NCBI RefSeq assembly: GCF_009805585.1
Contig: NZ_VHIN01000022.1
Coordinates: forward strand, 310,001-374,000
DNA from: Glutamicibacter sp. JC586
Lineage (GTDB): Bacteria; Actinomycetota; Actinomycetes; Actinomycetales; Micrococcaceae
Direction of reading: 5' to 3'
Length of the DNA: 64,000 nt
Position numbers and translations under genes: made by a program. Below, one piece after another: positions 26,849-35,175 of the stretch; position 1 is the stretch's first letter, and each line of letters begins with the position of its first letter. The notes under the pieces are model-generated. The model saw only the letters and a program-made list of their open reading frames with translations. It was not told the origin of the DNA and searched no databases.

Positions 26849-27913
26849 GTGAGCAACTTGATTCTGATCGTTGCACTACTTGGGTTCGCTGTTGTGCTTT
26901 TAGTTCTGCTGCGTATTGGCCTCTTGCCGCATCGACGAATCAGCGTGATCGATGCGATGCCAGTTAAAGAGGCCGATCGGGCGCTGGCCGAACGCATCTT
27001 GAGAGCACTTCGTGCTCGTAATCTGTCCGCTCTTATTCTCGGGGTGATCGGAGTCGTGGCGGCAGTCCTAATTCATCAGGCGTTTATCACTTCCGGCGGT
27101 CTGGTATTGGTGGCTGCCCCTGCGGGAATTTGGGTCTTGGTCGTGCTGGTGTTGCTGTGTTGGCCGATTCCCTTCGAAGCATCTGAACGGCAACTCGGCG
27201 AAAAGGGTCCCGCTAGTGCATCGTTGGTACCTCGAACCACGCGAATGTTCGGTCCTGCATGGGGGCTTGTTGTTCCAATCGTTCTATTCTCGGTTGCCCT
27301 GGTGGGAATTCTCGGCGCGGGGGTGCTTTCCTCCGTGGATGATCGTGGCCGTTACAGGCAGATCGACTATCAAACTGTCACCTCTTCGGTGGTGGATGGC
27401 AACATGATCGTCACTGACAACTTGGTTGGCCAAGCTTCAGCGGGACCTTTTCCAGGGTGGTATTACACAGTGCCTGTCGTAGTTCTGCTGGTTGCTGGTC
27501 TCGGACTGACCTTGTTTGCGCTTTTTGGTAATGCCCGCCGTCCAAGTTTGCGTAACCCAGGACTGGCCGAATTTGATCATGTAGTTCGCACCCACAATGG
27601 ATATGTTCTGAGCTCGGGCTTTAGTGCTTTCCTTTGTCTGCAGATGGTTCCGTTGCTTTCGATGGCGGCAACGGTCGTGTACACCATGGCGTCTAATCAC
27701 ATATATACCGTGGGGCAAAAGATGGACGATGGCTCAACCGGTGGGGTTGTTTACGACCCGTGGCAAGTTGCCTTCGCCTGGTCGCTCGGGGGGCTTGCCG
27801 TCCTGCTGCTTATCGTTGGAATCTTACTGTTGGGCTATTTAGTTGCCTGGGTAGCGGTAGCCTATGGGGCAGGTTCCAAAAAATGGCAGCGTCGGGTTGG
27901 GGCGTCGGCGTGA
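26849..27913 (+). CDS. multi-pass membrane protein of unknown function
   Basis: The 354-residue protein has about eight predicted membrane helices (SNLILIVALLGFAVVLLVLL, LSALILGVIGVVAAVL, then pairs up to LLLIVGILLLGYLVAWVAVAY). A 60-residue loop in the middle faces one side (DDRGRYRQIDYQTVTSSVV). I do not recognise a family. GTG 26849 follows GAAAGGACCGACC; the frame upstream runs through the operators and cannot be translated. Its stop overlaps the GntR start by four bases. As with YtrA-type operons, it could be part of a permease or stress-response membrane module, but no ATPase is encoded next to it. Confidence 0.75.
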   Translation: MSNLILIVALLGFAVVLLVLLRIGLLPHRRISVIDAMPVKEADRALAERILRALRARNLSALILGVIGVVAAVLIHQAFITSGGLVLVAAPAGIWVLVVLVLLCWPIPFEASERQLGEKGPASASLVPRTTRMFGPAWGLVVPIVLFSVALVGILGAGVLSSVDDRGRYRQIDYQTVTSSVVDGNMIVTDNLVGQASAGPFPGWYYTVPVVVLLVAGLGLTLFALFGNARRPSLRNPGLAEFDHVVRTHNGYVLSSGFSAFLCLQMVPLLSMAATVVYTMASNHIYTVGQKMDDGSTGGVVYDPWQVAFAWSLGGLAVLLLIVGILLLGYLVAWVAVAYGAGSKKWQRRVGASA

Positions 27914-28272
27914 TCGTAATTGACCCAGCCAACCAAAATGGTCCCTCCGAGCAGATCAGGGCGCAGATCGCCGCGTTGATCTACAGTGGTGCGCTGGCCG
28001 AAGATACAAAGCTGCCTACGGTGCGCCAGCTTGCAGGAGACCTCCGTGTGGCAACAGGGACCGTCGCCAGAGCATATAAAGAACTTGAAGCGGCAGGGAT
28101 GGTGCGTACGGGACGGGCCAACGGGACCAAAGTGAACGCGGGTCAAACGCTAGAGTCACCATTACTGGCTGAAGTTCGGGATCTAACTCTCGATGCGCAA
28201 AGGGCGGGCCTGGGATTGGAAGAGCTTCAAAAAATGGTTGAGGCAGCCTGGAATTCATCGATATCGCAGTAG
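27910..28272 (+). CDS. GntR family regulator, YtrA type (short)
   Basis: The 120-residue protein begins IVIDPANQNGPSEQIRAQIA and contains the GntR winged helix LPTVRQLAGDLRVATGTVARAYKELEAAGMVRTGRANGTKV. Only about 40 helical residues follow, which is the mark of the YtrA subfamily, which lacks a large effector domain. It starts with GTG overlapping the membrane-protein stop (GTGA). It probably binds the two 24-bp palindromes upstream of the operon and represses it. The signal that releases it is unknown. Confidence 0.85.
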   Translation: MIVIDPANQNGPSEQIRAQIAALIYSGALAEDTKLPTVRQLAGDLRVATGTVARAYKELEAAGMVRTGRANGTKVNAGQTLESPLLAEVRDLTLDAQRAGLGLEELQKMVEAAWNSSISQ

Positions 28273-28450
28273 GCGACCACCTGAACTTGCCAACTGGGAA
28301 GAGTTCGAACGAGCTCACTGAAAGCTCGAAATGCTTCTGTCTGGCCATGTTGTTGACAGCAGTCTCAGGGTTAGAACTAGCTTTCGAATCTAATTCCACA
28401 GTGAGTAGATAAGTAGTACAAATTGTCGGTACTCGGTGGGAAAATTGATC

Positions 28451-30010
28451 ATGAGCTATCCAAGAAACGAAGAAGAATACGACGATGAAAATCGTCTCCC
28501 GCTGCGCCCTCCAGGCACTCGCAAGGAATCCCACGTGGACTCCTCGTTCGCTAATCAGCTCGATCACCAGATGTACAACGGTCCGGCCAAAAAACTGATT
28601 GATGAGCTTTACAACGCTGGGCCCGTAGATGGTCCGGGAGACGCACTGATTCGTCTTCAGAAAATTGGGAAGTTGCGAAGTTCGGTTGACGCGCTAACGG
28701 CCACGCTGTTGGCGGACTCGGTGGAACAAGTCAACCAATCATTCGCTGACATGATGGCAGTGCAACAAGCAAACTCACCTCAGGAGTACCTGGAAGCTCA
28801 GCGGAGTGCTGAATTCTATGGTGTTGATCCGGGCGATGACGAGACGATCAATTCCAATTTCATAGCTGAAGCGGCCGTTGCTCTTCGCGAAACTCCACAG
28901 AAAGTTAGCCACAGAATGTTTGTCGCCAAGGGGCTTCGACACGTCTGTACTAACACCCTCACCGCCTTGGCCGCAGGTGACATCACCGAGAAAGCTGCAC
29001 ATGACATCGTTAGGTTTTGTCAGGATCTCACGCCGGAACAGGTTAGCGTCATGGAAGAGAAGCTACTAGAAGCGGCCAAGACGGCTAGCGACAGCACTAT
29101 CTACCAAAAGGCAAAGCGATTCCACGACCGGATGAACCCAGAGGCGGCAGCGTCACGCCATGAGAAGTCCGCACAATCAAGGAAAGTCACTGAATGGTAC
29201 GACGCACACGGCATGGGCACCTTGAAGCTTTATCATCGAGCCGACGTCATTAAAGCTCTCTCTAGTACGTTGCGTTGGGTGGCAAATCAGAATAACGATC
29301 CGCAAGACACTCGAACCACAGATCAGTTACTGGCGGATGTTTATTCAGATGCCTTGGTCCACGGATGGCCCGGTTCTGAAGGAACGCCGTTGAAGCCAAG
29401 ACTGTCCATTACAATTCCTGCTTTGGATATGTTGGTCAATCCAGATAAGACGTTGGCTGATTTGGAAGGCTACGGGCCTATTCCGGTATCTCTGGCATTG
29501 GAGTTGGCAAAAGACGCACCGTCCTTCCATCGCGTACTCACGGACCCTTGGACCGGAGCTGTCATTGACGTTGAACGCAGGAACTATCGCCCAACTCAGG
29601 GTTTGAAAGATCTTCTGAGATTGCGGGATGTCCATTGTTGTTTCCCGGGGTGTCGACGTAGTGCTGATCGATCTGAAATTGACCACATCGATGACTGGGC
29701 TCATGGCGGGAAGACTGAGCGGGAAAACACTCACCTACTCTGCAAACAGCATCAAATGTTCAAGCACGCGTTGGGGTGGAAGGTCGTTGCGCGGGCGGAT
29801 GGAACCAAGGAATGGGTTACGCCCCACGGACTGAAAACCATTATCACTCCGGAGAGCATGAACCTAGTCGTCCGACCGGGCGGTACCGAAGATCGCGATC
29901 GGAGCTCCACCGAATCTACAGCGGAACCTTCGGTGCGGATGACTCCGGATATCAATCGGGTCCTAGGATATCCCATGGATCTTGAGCATCCGGAAACAGA
30001 AGCAAGCTGA
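28451..30010 (+). CDS. DUF222 / HNH endonuclease domain protein
   Basis: The 519-residue protein carries a long helical DUF222 region (roughly residues 60-330) and a C-terminal HNH nuclease motif: CCFPGCRRSADRSEIDHIDD, then HGGKTERENTHLLCKQHQ. The four cysteines and histidines fit a zinc-stabilised HNH fold with the catalytic His in SEIDHIDDW. Proteins of this type are multicopy in Micrococcaceae and mycobacteria; their role is not established. Base composition is lower in G+C than in many neighbours (28 of 60 in the sample at 29221-29280). The gene directly precedes the repeat array at 30036. An ATG (28451) is taken as start. Confidence 0.85.
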   Translation: MSYPRNEEEYDDENRLPLRPPGTRKESHVDSSFANQLDHQMYNGPAKKLIDELYNAGPVDGPGDALIRLQKIGKLRSSVDALTATLLADSVEQVNQSFADMMAVQQANSPQEYLEAQRSAEFYGVDPGDDETINSNFIAEAAVALRETPQKVSHRMFVAKGLRHVCTNTLTALAAGDITEKAAHDIVRFCQDLTPEQVSVMEEKLLEAAKTASDSTIYQKAKRFHDRMNPEAAASRHEKSAQSRKVTEWYDAHGMGTLKLYHRADVIKALSSTLRWVANQNNDPQDTRTTDQLLADVYSDALVHGWPGSEGTPLKPRLSITIPALDMLVNPDKTLADLEGYGPIPVSLALELAKDAPSFHRVLTDPWTGAVIDVERRNYRPTQGLKDLLRLRDVHCCFPGCRRSADRSEIDHIDDWAHGGKTERENTHLLCKQHQMFKHALGWKVVARADGTKEWVTPHGLKTIITPESMNLVVRPGGTEDRDRSSTESTAEPSVRMTPDINRVLGYPMDLEHPETEAS

Positions 30011-30035
30011 CTGATCCAGCTCTAACGGTTCTTGG

Positions 30036-30451
30036 GTGAACATATTTTTCGTTCACTAAGTAGGTTTCTATCACCCATCATCACGCATCCGGCAACAGCG
30101 TTCAGGCTGTGAGCCTTAGGCTTTTGCGTCCAAGGACGGCTAGCGTGTTCAGATCATTTTCTTCATGAGCCGAAGTGAACATATTTTTCGTTCACTGCAC
30201 AGATCCCATTCACCGTAAACACGTATACAGGCAACAGCACGGAAGCTGCGAGCCTCATAGTTTCACGTCATGGGTGAGCTGGCGCCACTGGGCATTTTCG
30301 ACGCAAGATGAAGTGAACATATTTTTCGTTCACTAAGCACGTTTAAGGTAATGGTGCTGAAGAGGGAAACCTTGGCTTTTCACGCCTGCCACAAGCTAGT
30401 GCGTCTGGATAGTTCTGGTCTTGGTCTGAAGTGAATATATTTTTCGTTCAG
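30036..30451. repeat. degenerate tandem repeat of about 138 bp carrying a 21-bp palindrome (four copies)
   Basis: A 21-base element with arms GTGAAC and GTTCAC around ATATTTTTC occurs at 30036-30056, 30175-30195 and 30313-30333 identically, and at 30431-30451 with two changes. The starts are 139, 138 and 118 bases apart. The spacers are themselves related: GGCAACAGC occurs exactly 55 bases, and GAGCCT exactly 75 bases, after the core start in units one and two. Unit three looks like the same unit with about 20 bases missing. The array fills the whole gap between the DUF222-HNH gene and the esterase gene. No open frame fits it. Function unknown. Confidence 0.85.
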
Positions 30452-30468
30452 CCGATACGCTTGGAATC

Positions 30469-31119
30469 ATGACTTCATACGAAACAGCTCCGGTCGCAAT
30501 CATCTCCCGCAACGACGATTCCCGACTCGGCACCCCGTTGCTAGTCTTCCTGCATGGGTATGGCTCCAATGAGCAAGACCTGATGGGTCTGTCTCGGTAT
30601 CTTCCTGAGGAATTCACGTATCTGTCCGTGCGCGCACCCTTGAAGGCTGGACCGGGTTACAGCTGGTTCCCTTTAACGCAGGACATCGATTATTCGACGG
30701 AAGCGGTGGGTCAAAGCGTGCAGGCGCTCTGGTCACTTCTGCAGCCCTTGAGTGAACAGCATTCGTCGATTACTTTGCTCGGCTTTTCGCAGGGGATGGC
30801 CATGGCCACCTCGCTGGCACGCTACCAACGTGATTCGATCAAGGCGGTGGTCGGGCTTTCAGGATTCGCCGTAGAGCCACGCGATCTGCAGATGTTCGAC
30901 GATCGTAAACTAGTTGGATCGCCGTTGCCAATGTTCTGGGGACGAGATCTTGCGGACCCGGTCATTACTCGCGACAAAATTGCTTACACCTTGGAATGGA
31001 TTTCCAAGCACGTTGAGCTAACCAGCGAAACTTACCCGCAGATCGGGCATTCGGTCAGTATGGAAGAACTGGGAGACGTCAACGCATTCCTCAAAAAGAC
31101 CGTGCTCGAACAGTATTAA
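30469..31119 (+). CDS. phospholipase/carboxylesterase-type alpha/beta hydrolase
   Basis: The 216-residue protein has the oxyanion region FLHGYGSNEQDL, the nucleophile elbow LLGFSQGMAMA (Ser near residue 107), an aspartate in DLADPVI and the histidine in YPQIGHSVS. This is the layout of acyl-protein thioesterase and carboxylesterase YpfH-type enzymes. It probably hydrolyses small esters in the cytosol. It starts 17 bases after the last palindrome of the repeat array, so its promoter must lie within the array or further upstream. Confidence 0.87.
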   Translation: MTSYETAPVAIISRNDDSRLGTPLLVFLHGYGSNEQDLMGLSRYLPEEFTYLSVRAPLKAGPGYSWFPLTQDIDYSTEAVGQSVQALWSLLQPLSEQHSSITLLGFSQGMAMATSLARYQRDSIKAVVGLSGFAVEPRDLQMFDDRKLVGSPLPMFWGRDLADPVITRDKIAYTLEWISKHVELTSETYPQIGHSVSMEELGDVNAFLKKTVLEQY

Positions 31120-31350
31120 CTACCGCGCAGAAGCGACCTTCACGCATTCTCCGTTGACGCAGACGATGTCGCCGGGGCGAATCTGCGCACCACGTCGGGT
31201 GTCGACCGCGCCGTTAACGGTAACGACGCCTTCGGAAATAAGCTCCTTGGCGTGGATGCCATCTTCGGCGAGGGACGCCAGTTTAAGCAACTGGCCCAAG
31301 CGGATGGATTCGTCGCGGATTTCTAGGTCAAAAGCTTCGTTGGCACTCAT
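31120..31350 (-). CDS. S4 RNA-binding domain protein
   Basis: The 76-residue protein consists of little more than an S4 domain: IRLGQLLKLASLAEDGIHAKELISEGVVTVNG followed by RRGAQIRPGDIV. S4 domains bind structured RNA; small single-domain members of this type (YbcJ/RlbA-like) are linked with ribosome assembly. It ends one base after the convergent esterase gene stop codon. Single gene on the minus strand. Confidence 0.85.
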   Translation of the reverse strand: MSANEAFDLEIRDESIRLGQLLKLASLAEDGIHAKELISEGVVTVNGAVDTRRGAQIRPGDIVCVNGECVKVASAR

Positions 31351-31530
31351 GGCTTCTATTCTTCCCTATAACTGGTGCTGCTCAAGTCCACGGTATCTAA
31401 GAGCGGGGAAATTCACTTTCGCGTTACCCGGATTCGCTTAGTCTCTAGGCCGCGGAAACGATACCCTTGAACGGTATGTATTTTTCTACGGACCGCAACC
31501 AGCGGCCTCGTAATTTCCATTGGAGTTGAT

Positions 31531-32916
31531 ATGGCGCCACAGTCCAAGCTAGACCAGGTAATTTCCCTCGCAAAGCGTCGAGGATTCGTTTTCCAGGCTG
31601 GTGAAATTTACGGTGGTTCCCGTTCCGCATGGGATTACGGACCCCTGGGTACCGAACTAAAAGAGAACATCAAGCGCGAGTGGTGGCAGAACTTTGTTCG
31701 CGGACGCGAAGACATGGTGGGTCTAGACTCGTCGATCATCTTGCCAAAGGCCGTTTGGGAAGCATCGGGGCACGTTGCTACCTTCACTGATCCGCTGGTT
31801 GAATGCATCCAGTGCCACAAGCGTCACCGTCAGGATCACCTGATTGAAGCCTTCGAAGCAAAGAAGGGTCGTCCTGCTAAGGATGGAATGAGCGAGATCG
31901 CTTGTCCTGATTGCGGCACCAAAGGTCAGTTCACCGAACCGCAGAACTTCTCCGGTTTGATGAAGACCTTCCTGGGCCCAGTGGATACCGAGGCAGGTCT
32001 GGCCTTCATGCGTCCAGAGACTGCACAGGGGATCTTCGTGAACTTCGCCAACGTGCTCACCGCCTCGCGCAAGAAGCCACCATTTGGCATCGGCCAGGTT
32101 GGTAAGGCCTTCCGTAACGAAATCACCCCAGGTAACTTCATCTTCCGTACCCGCGAGTTCGAACAGATGGAAATCGAGTTCTTCACCGCACCAGAAGATG
32201 CTCCAAAGTACTTCGATCAGTGGGTCAAGGACTGCTGGGCATGGTTCCTGGATCTGGGCATCAAGGAAGAGAACCTGCGCCAGTTCGACGTGCCAGAAGA
32301 TGAGCGTGCACACTACTCGGCCGGCACCATCGACTTTGAATACCGCTTCGGTTTCCAGGGTTCGGAGTGGGGCGAGCTGATGGGTGTCGCTAACCGTACC
32401 GACTACGATCTCTCCTCCCACGCCAAGGCCTCGGGCGCCGAGCTGTCCTACTTCAACCAGGCCAGTGGCGAACGCTACACCCCCTACGTGATCGAGCCTT
32501 CCTTCGGTTTGACCCGTTCGATGATGGCGTTCTTGGTGGATTCCTACACTGAAGATGAAGCACCTAATACCAAGGGCGGGGTGGATAAGCGCACCGTGCT
32601 CAAGCTGGACCCACGTCTGGCACCGGTGAAGGCCGCCGTGCTGCCGCTGAGCCGCAACGAGAACCTCTCGCCAAAGGCTAAGGCACTGGCTTCCGAGCTG
32701 CGCAAGCGCTGGAACATCGACTTTGATGATGCCGGTGCGATCGGCCGCCGTTATCGTCGCCAGGATGAGATCGGCACCCCGTTCTGCATCACCGTTGACT
32801 TCGATACCCTGGATGATCAGGCCGTGACTATTCGCGAACGCGACACCATGGCGCAGGAACGCGTTTCCCTCGACCAAGTCACCGCCTACCTTTCCGAGCG
32901 TCTGAACGGAGCCTAG
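31531..32916 (+). CDS. glyS: glycyl-tRNA synthetase (alpha2 type)
   Basis: The 461-residue class II synthetase matches the single-subunit type. Evidence: [24 protein letters not shown] at the N-terminus, motif 2 around [23 protein letters not shown], the zinc-binding [12 protein letters not shown] with [10 protein letters not shown], and motif 3 in [17 protein letters not shown]. The C-terminal anticodon-binding domain begins near residue 365. It charges tRNA-Gly with glycine. A GNAT gene follows after six bases. Confidence 0.97.
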   Translation: MAPQSKLDQVISLAKRRGFVFQAGEIYGGSRSAWDYGPLGTELKENIKREWWQNFVRGREDMVGLDSSIILPKAVWEASGHVATFTDPLVECIQCHKRHRQDHLIEAFEAKKGRPAKDGMSEIACPDCGTKGQFTEPQNFSGLMKTFLGPVDTEAGLAFMRPETAQGIFVNFANVLTASRKKPPFGIGQVGKAFRNEITPGNFIFRTREFEQMEIEFFTAPEDAPKYFDQWVKDCWAWFLDLGIKEENLRQFDVPEDERAHYSAGTIDFEYRFGFQGSEWGELMGVANRTDYDLSSHAKASGAELSYFNQASGERYTPYVIEPSFGLTRSMMAFLVDSYTEDEAPNTKGGVDKRTVLKLDPRLAPVKAAVLPLSRNENLSPKAKALASELRKRWNIDFDDAGAIGRRYRRQDEIGTPFCITVDFDTLDDQAVTIRERDTMAQERVSLDQVTAYLSERLNGA

Positions 32917-32922
32917 AGCCCG

Positions 32923-33846
32923 ATGAACGAACTGGAATTTCGTAGCTGGCGCAATGGGGATGACCTAGAACTGCTGCAGGTTTTTGGTGATCCGCGCTCG
33001 CCGCAGGCCCATCAGGACCGTACGATGTTGCGCGAAAATAGCGATGCGCCGTTTTCCCGCACTTTGGTGGCCAGCGTTGATGGTGTGGCCATCGGCGCGG
33101 GCGTGGTTTTCGCTTCTTCGCTGCACCCGCAACGTTTGTGGTTGTACGTTGAAGTAGCTGCCGAACAGCGCCGCAGTGGCGTAGGTACGGCACTGGTCGC
33201 GCAGCTGCGCAAGGCGATCCCTGCCGATCAGGCGCAGCAGCTCAAGGCTCGTTACACGGTGACTGCCGGTGACCCGGCCACCGCGGCAGCAGGATTCTGC
33301 AAGTCCTTGGGGCTGAGCGAAATTCAGGTCTCGCGAGATGTTATCTTGGAGCCCGGAGCCCTAGCTGAGCCGGTTTTTGATACCAACGATCGGGTCATCG
33401 AGGAGCTGTCCACCGGCAGTGTTGAGCTGACCAAATTGGTGATGGACTTCTATAACTCGGTGCACGAGTCCTGGGACCCAGCCAAAATGACCGTGGGTTC
33501 GGCGCAGCGCATGTTGCTCGACGAACACACCTCAGCTCAGGCTGCCTTGGTGCTACGCGATAAGCCCAAGCGCGAAGGCGGTATTCCGCTGGCCTTTGCC
33601 GTGAGCTACGTTCCGGCCCGCGAGGATGCGCCATCGGATGTTTTGGTGGGGCATAACCCCGCTTTGTCCGATGAGGAGGTAGCCGAAGCGGTCCGCGACA
33701 TGGTTGCCATGCTGATCTATCAATACCCGGTGAAGGTGGAAGTGGACTCTTCGATGTTCATTCTGGCTTCGCTGATTGATGCGCTGGCAGGCGTTGAGCA
33801 GGCCACGGTCATTTCGACAACGCATATTGTGGCTAGCGACGCCTAG
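32923..33846 (+). CDS. tandem GNAT acetyltransferase
   Basis: The 307-residue protein has two GNAT-like halves. The N-terminal half has LYVEVAAEQRRSGVGTALVAQL, a full acetyl-CoA loop (residues 84-105). The C-terminal half (from about residue 165) lacks a clear loop: AFAVSYVPAREDAPSDVLVGHNPALSDEEVAEAVRDMVA. This two-half layout is common in mycothiol-synthase-like and other actinobacterial acetyltransferases. The substrate is unknown. It is probably cotranscribed with glyS, six bases upstream, and closed by a hairpin. Confidence 0.82.
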   Translation: MNELEFRSWRNGDDLELLQVFGDPRSPQAHQDRTMLRENSDAPFSRTLVASVDGVAIGAGVVFASSLHPQRLWLYVEVAAEQRRSGVGTALVAQLRKAIPADQAQQLKARYTVTAGDPATAAAGFCKSLGLSEIQVSRDVILEPGALAEPVFDTNDRVIEELSTGSVELTKLVMDFYNSVHESWDPAKMTVGSAQRMLLDEHTSAQAALVLRDKPKREGGIPLAFAVSYVPAREDAPSDVLVGHNPALSDEEVAEAVRDMVAMLIYQYPVKVEVDSSMFILASLIDALAGVEQATVISTTHIVASDA

Positions 33847-33861
33847 AAGCTGCCGCACGTG

Positions 33862-33887
33862 ATGGGACCCGGTTATCCGGGTCCCAT
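33862..33887 (+). terminator. intrinsic terminator of the glyS-GNAT operon
   Basis: ATGGGACCCGG and CCGGGTCCCAT pair perfectly over eleven bases around TTAT. It begins 16 bases after the GNAT stop codon. T-rich sequence (TGCTTTACC) follows. Confidence 0.85.
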
Positions 33888-33917
33888 TGCTTTACCTGCT
33901 GTTCGCTTTACTGACCT

Positions 33918-35129
33918 ATGCTCGTATCCATGCATACAGCGCACGATCATCGCGGCACGGCCACAGAAGTGTTCCGCGCCTTCTTCAAGCTCGGAGTCAC
34001 CTCCTTTGGCGGACCGGTGGCCCACTTGGGGTATTTCCGCGACGAGCTGGTGGTCAAGCGCCGCTGGGTTGATGAATCGCAATACGCCCAATTGGTGGCG
34101 CTGAGCCAATTCCTGCCCGGTCCGGCTTCCAGCCAGGTCGGTTTCGGATTGGGGCTGCAGCGTGCCGGATGGCGCGGGGCGCTGGCAGCGTTCCTGGCCT
34201 TCACGCTGCCCTCCGCCGTGCTCATGGCGGCGATCGCCTTCGGCGCTTCGATGTTCACCACGCCGCTGGGAGCCTCTGTGATCGCCGGGCTGAAGATCGT
34301 AGCGGTGGCGATCGTGGCCCAAGCGGTGATGGGCATGGCCAAAACCCTGGCCCCGGATAAGTCCCGAGCGCTGATCGCGGTGCTGGCCGCCGGATCGGCG
34401 ATGCTCATCGGCGGGGCGGCCGGCCAGCTGCTGGCCATCGTGGCCGGGGCAGTGGCCGGATACTTCTTCTGCCGCGCACCGGGCAGCGCGCTGGATGGCG
34501 TCCTGGATATCGGGGTCAAGCGCTCGGTCGGGATCTGGTGCCTGGGCATCTTCGCCTTGCTGCTGGCGGGGTTGCCGCTGATCGCCGCGGCCACCGGGGC
34601 GCCGGTGCTGCAGATGATCGACGCGTTCTACCGGTCGGGGGCGCTGGTCTTCGGCGGCGGGCATGTGGTGCTTCCGCTGCTGCATAGCGAGCTGGTCGAC
34701 CCCGGGCTGATCACCGAGGACCAGTTCCTCACCGGCTACGGCGCGGCCCAGGTCATGCCCGGCCCGCTGTTCACCTTCGCCTCTTATCTGGGAGTGCTGT
34801 CCCATGGGGGAGCAGGTTCCATCCTCGGGGCGGCGATCGCGCTGGCGGCGGTCTTCCTGCCCGGGTTCCTGCTGCTCGCCGGGGCGCTGCCCTTCTTTTC
34901 GCGCCTGGTCGCTTGGCCGAAGGGGCAGGCGATGATGCGCGGGGCGAATGCCGCGGTAGTGGGCATCCTGGCTGCCGCCCTCTACGATCCGGTGTTCACC
35001 ACCTCGATCCACAGTCCGCAGGCATTTGTGCTGGCCCTGCTGGGTTTTGTGCTGCTGGCTGTGTGGAAGATCGCCCCGTGGCTGGTGGTCGTTCTCACCG
35101 TGATTTTGGCGGTAGTGCTGGGGGCTTGA
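33918..35129 (+). CDS. chrA: chromate transporter ChrA
   Basis: The 403-residue membrane protein consists of two homologous CHR domains. The first has FFKLGVTSFGGPVAHLGYF and LSQFLPGPASSQVGFGLGLQRAGWRG. The second has FYRSGALVFGGGHVVLPLL and GYGAAQVMPGPLFTFASYLG. This is the long-chain ChrA type, which exports chromate. Base composition is higher than in its neighbours: 43 of 60 bases are G or C at 34621-34680, against 31 of 60 in the GNAT gene at 33421-33480. No chrB or reductase gene is next to it. A second ATG four codons in is a possible start. Confidence 0.92.
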   Translation: MLVSMHTAHDHRGTATEVFRAFFKLGVTSFGGPVAHLGYFRDELVVKRRWVDESQYAQLVALSQFLPGPASSQVGFGLGLQRAGWRGALAAFLAFTLPSAVLMAAIAFGASMFTTPLGASVIAGLKIVAVAIVAQAVMGMAKTLAPDKSRALIAVLAAGSAMLIGGAAGQLLAIVAGAVAGYFFCRAPGSALDGVLDIGVKRSVGIWCLGIFALLLAGLPLIAAATGAPVLQMIDAFYRSGALVFGGGHVVLPLLHSELVDPGLITEDQFLTGYGAAQVMPGPLFTFASYLGVLSHGGAGSILGAAIALAAVFLPGFLLLAGALPFFSRLVAWPKGQAMMRGANAAVVGILAAALYDPVFTTSIHSPQAFVLALLGFVLLAVWKIAPWLVVVLTVILAVVLGA

Positions 35130-35175
35130 CGAAGATCTCAGTTACGCGCGGGCGGAAATCGGCAATAATAGATAG

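Noticed and set aside
30036-30451. CRISPR array
   Set aside because: The repeats are only 21 bases, the spacers are over 95 bases and related to each other, and no cas gene is in the window.
31723-32877. Open frame of 384 codons on the minus strand opposite glyS
   Set aside because: It is the mirror frame of a highly conserved gene with GC-rich third positions; its product has no recognisable domains and there is no promoter or ribosome-binding site.
33873-35012. Open frame of 379 codons on the minus strand opposite chrA
   Set aside because: The product is a string of Arg/Gln/Gly/His, as mirror frames of GC-rich genes usually are, and chrA on the plus strand is unmistakable.
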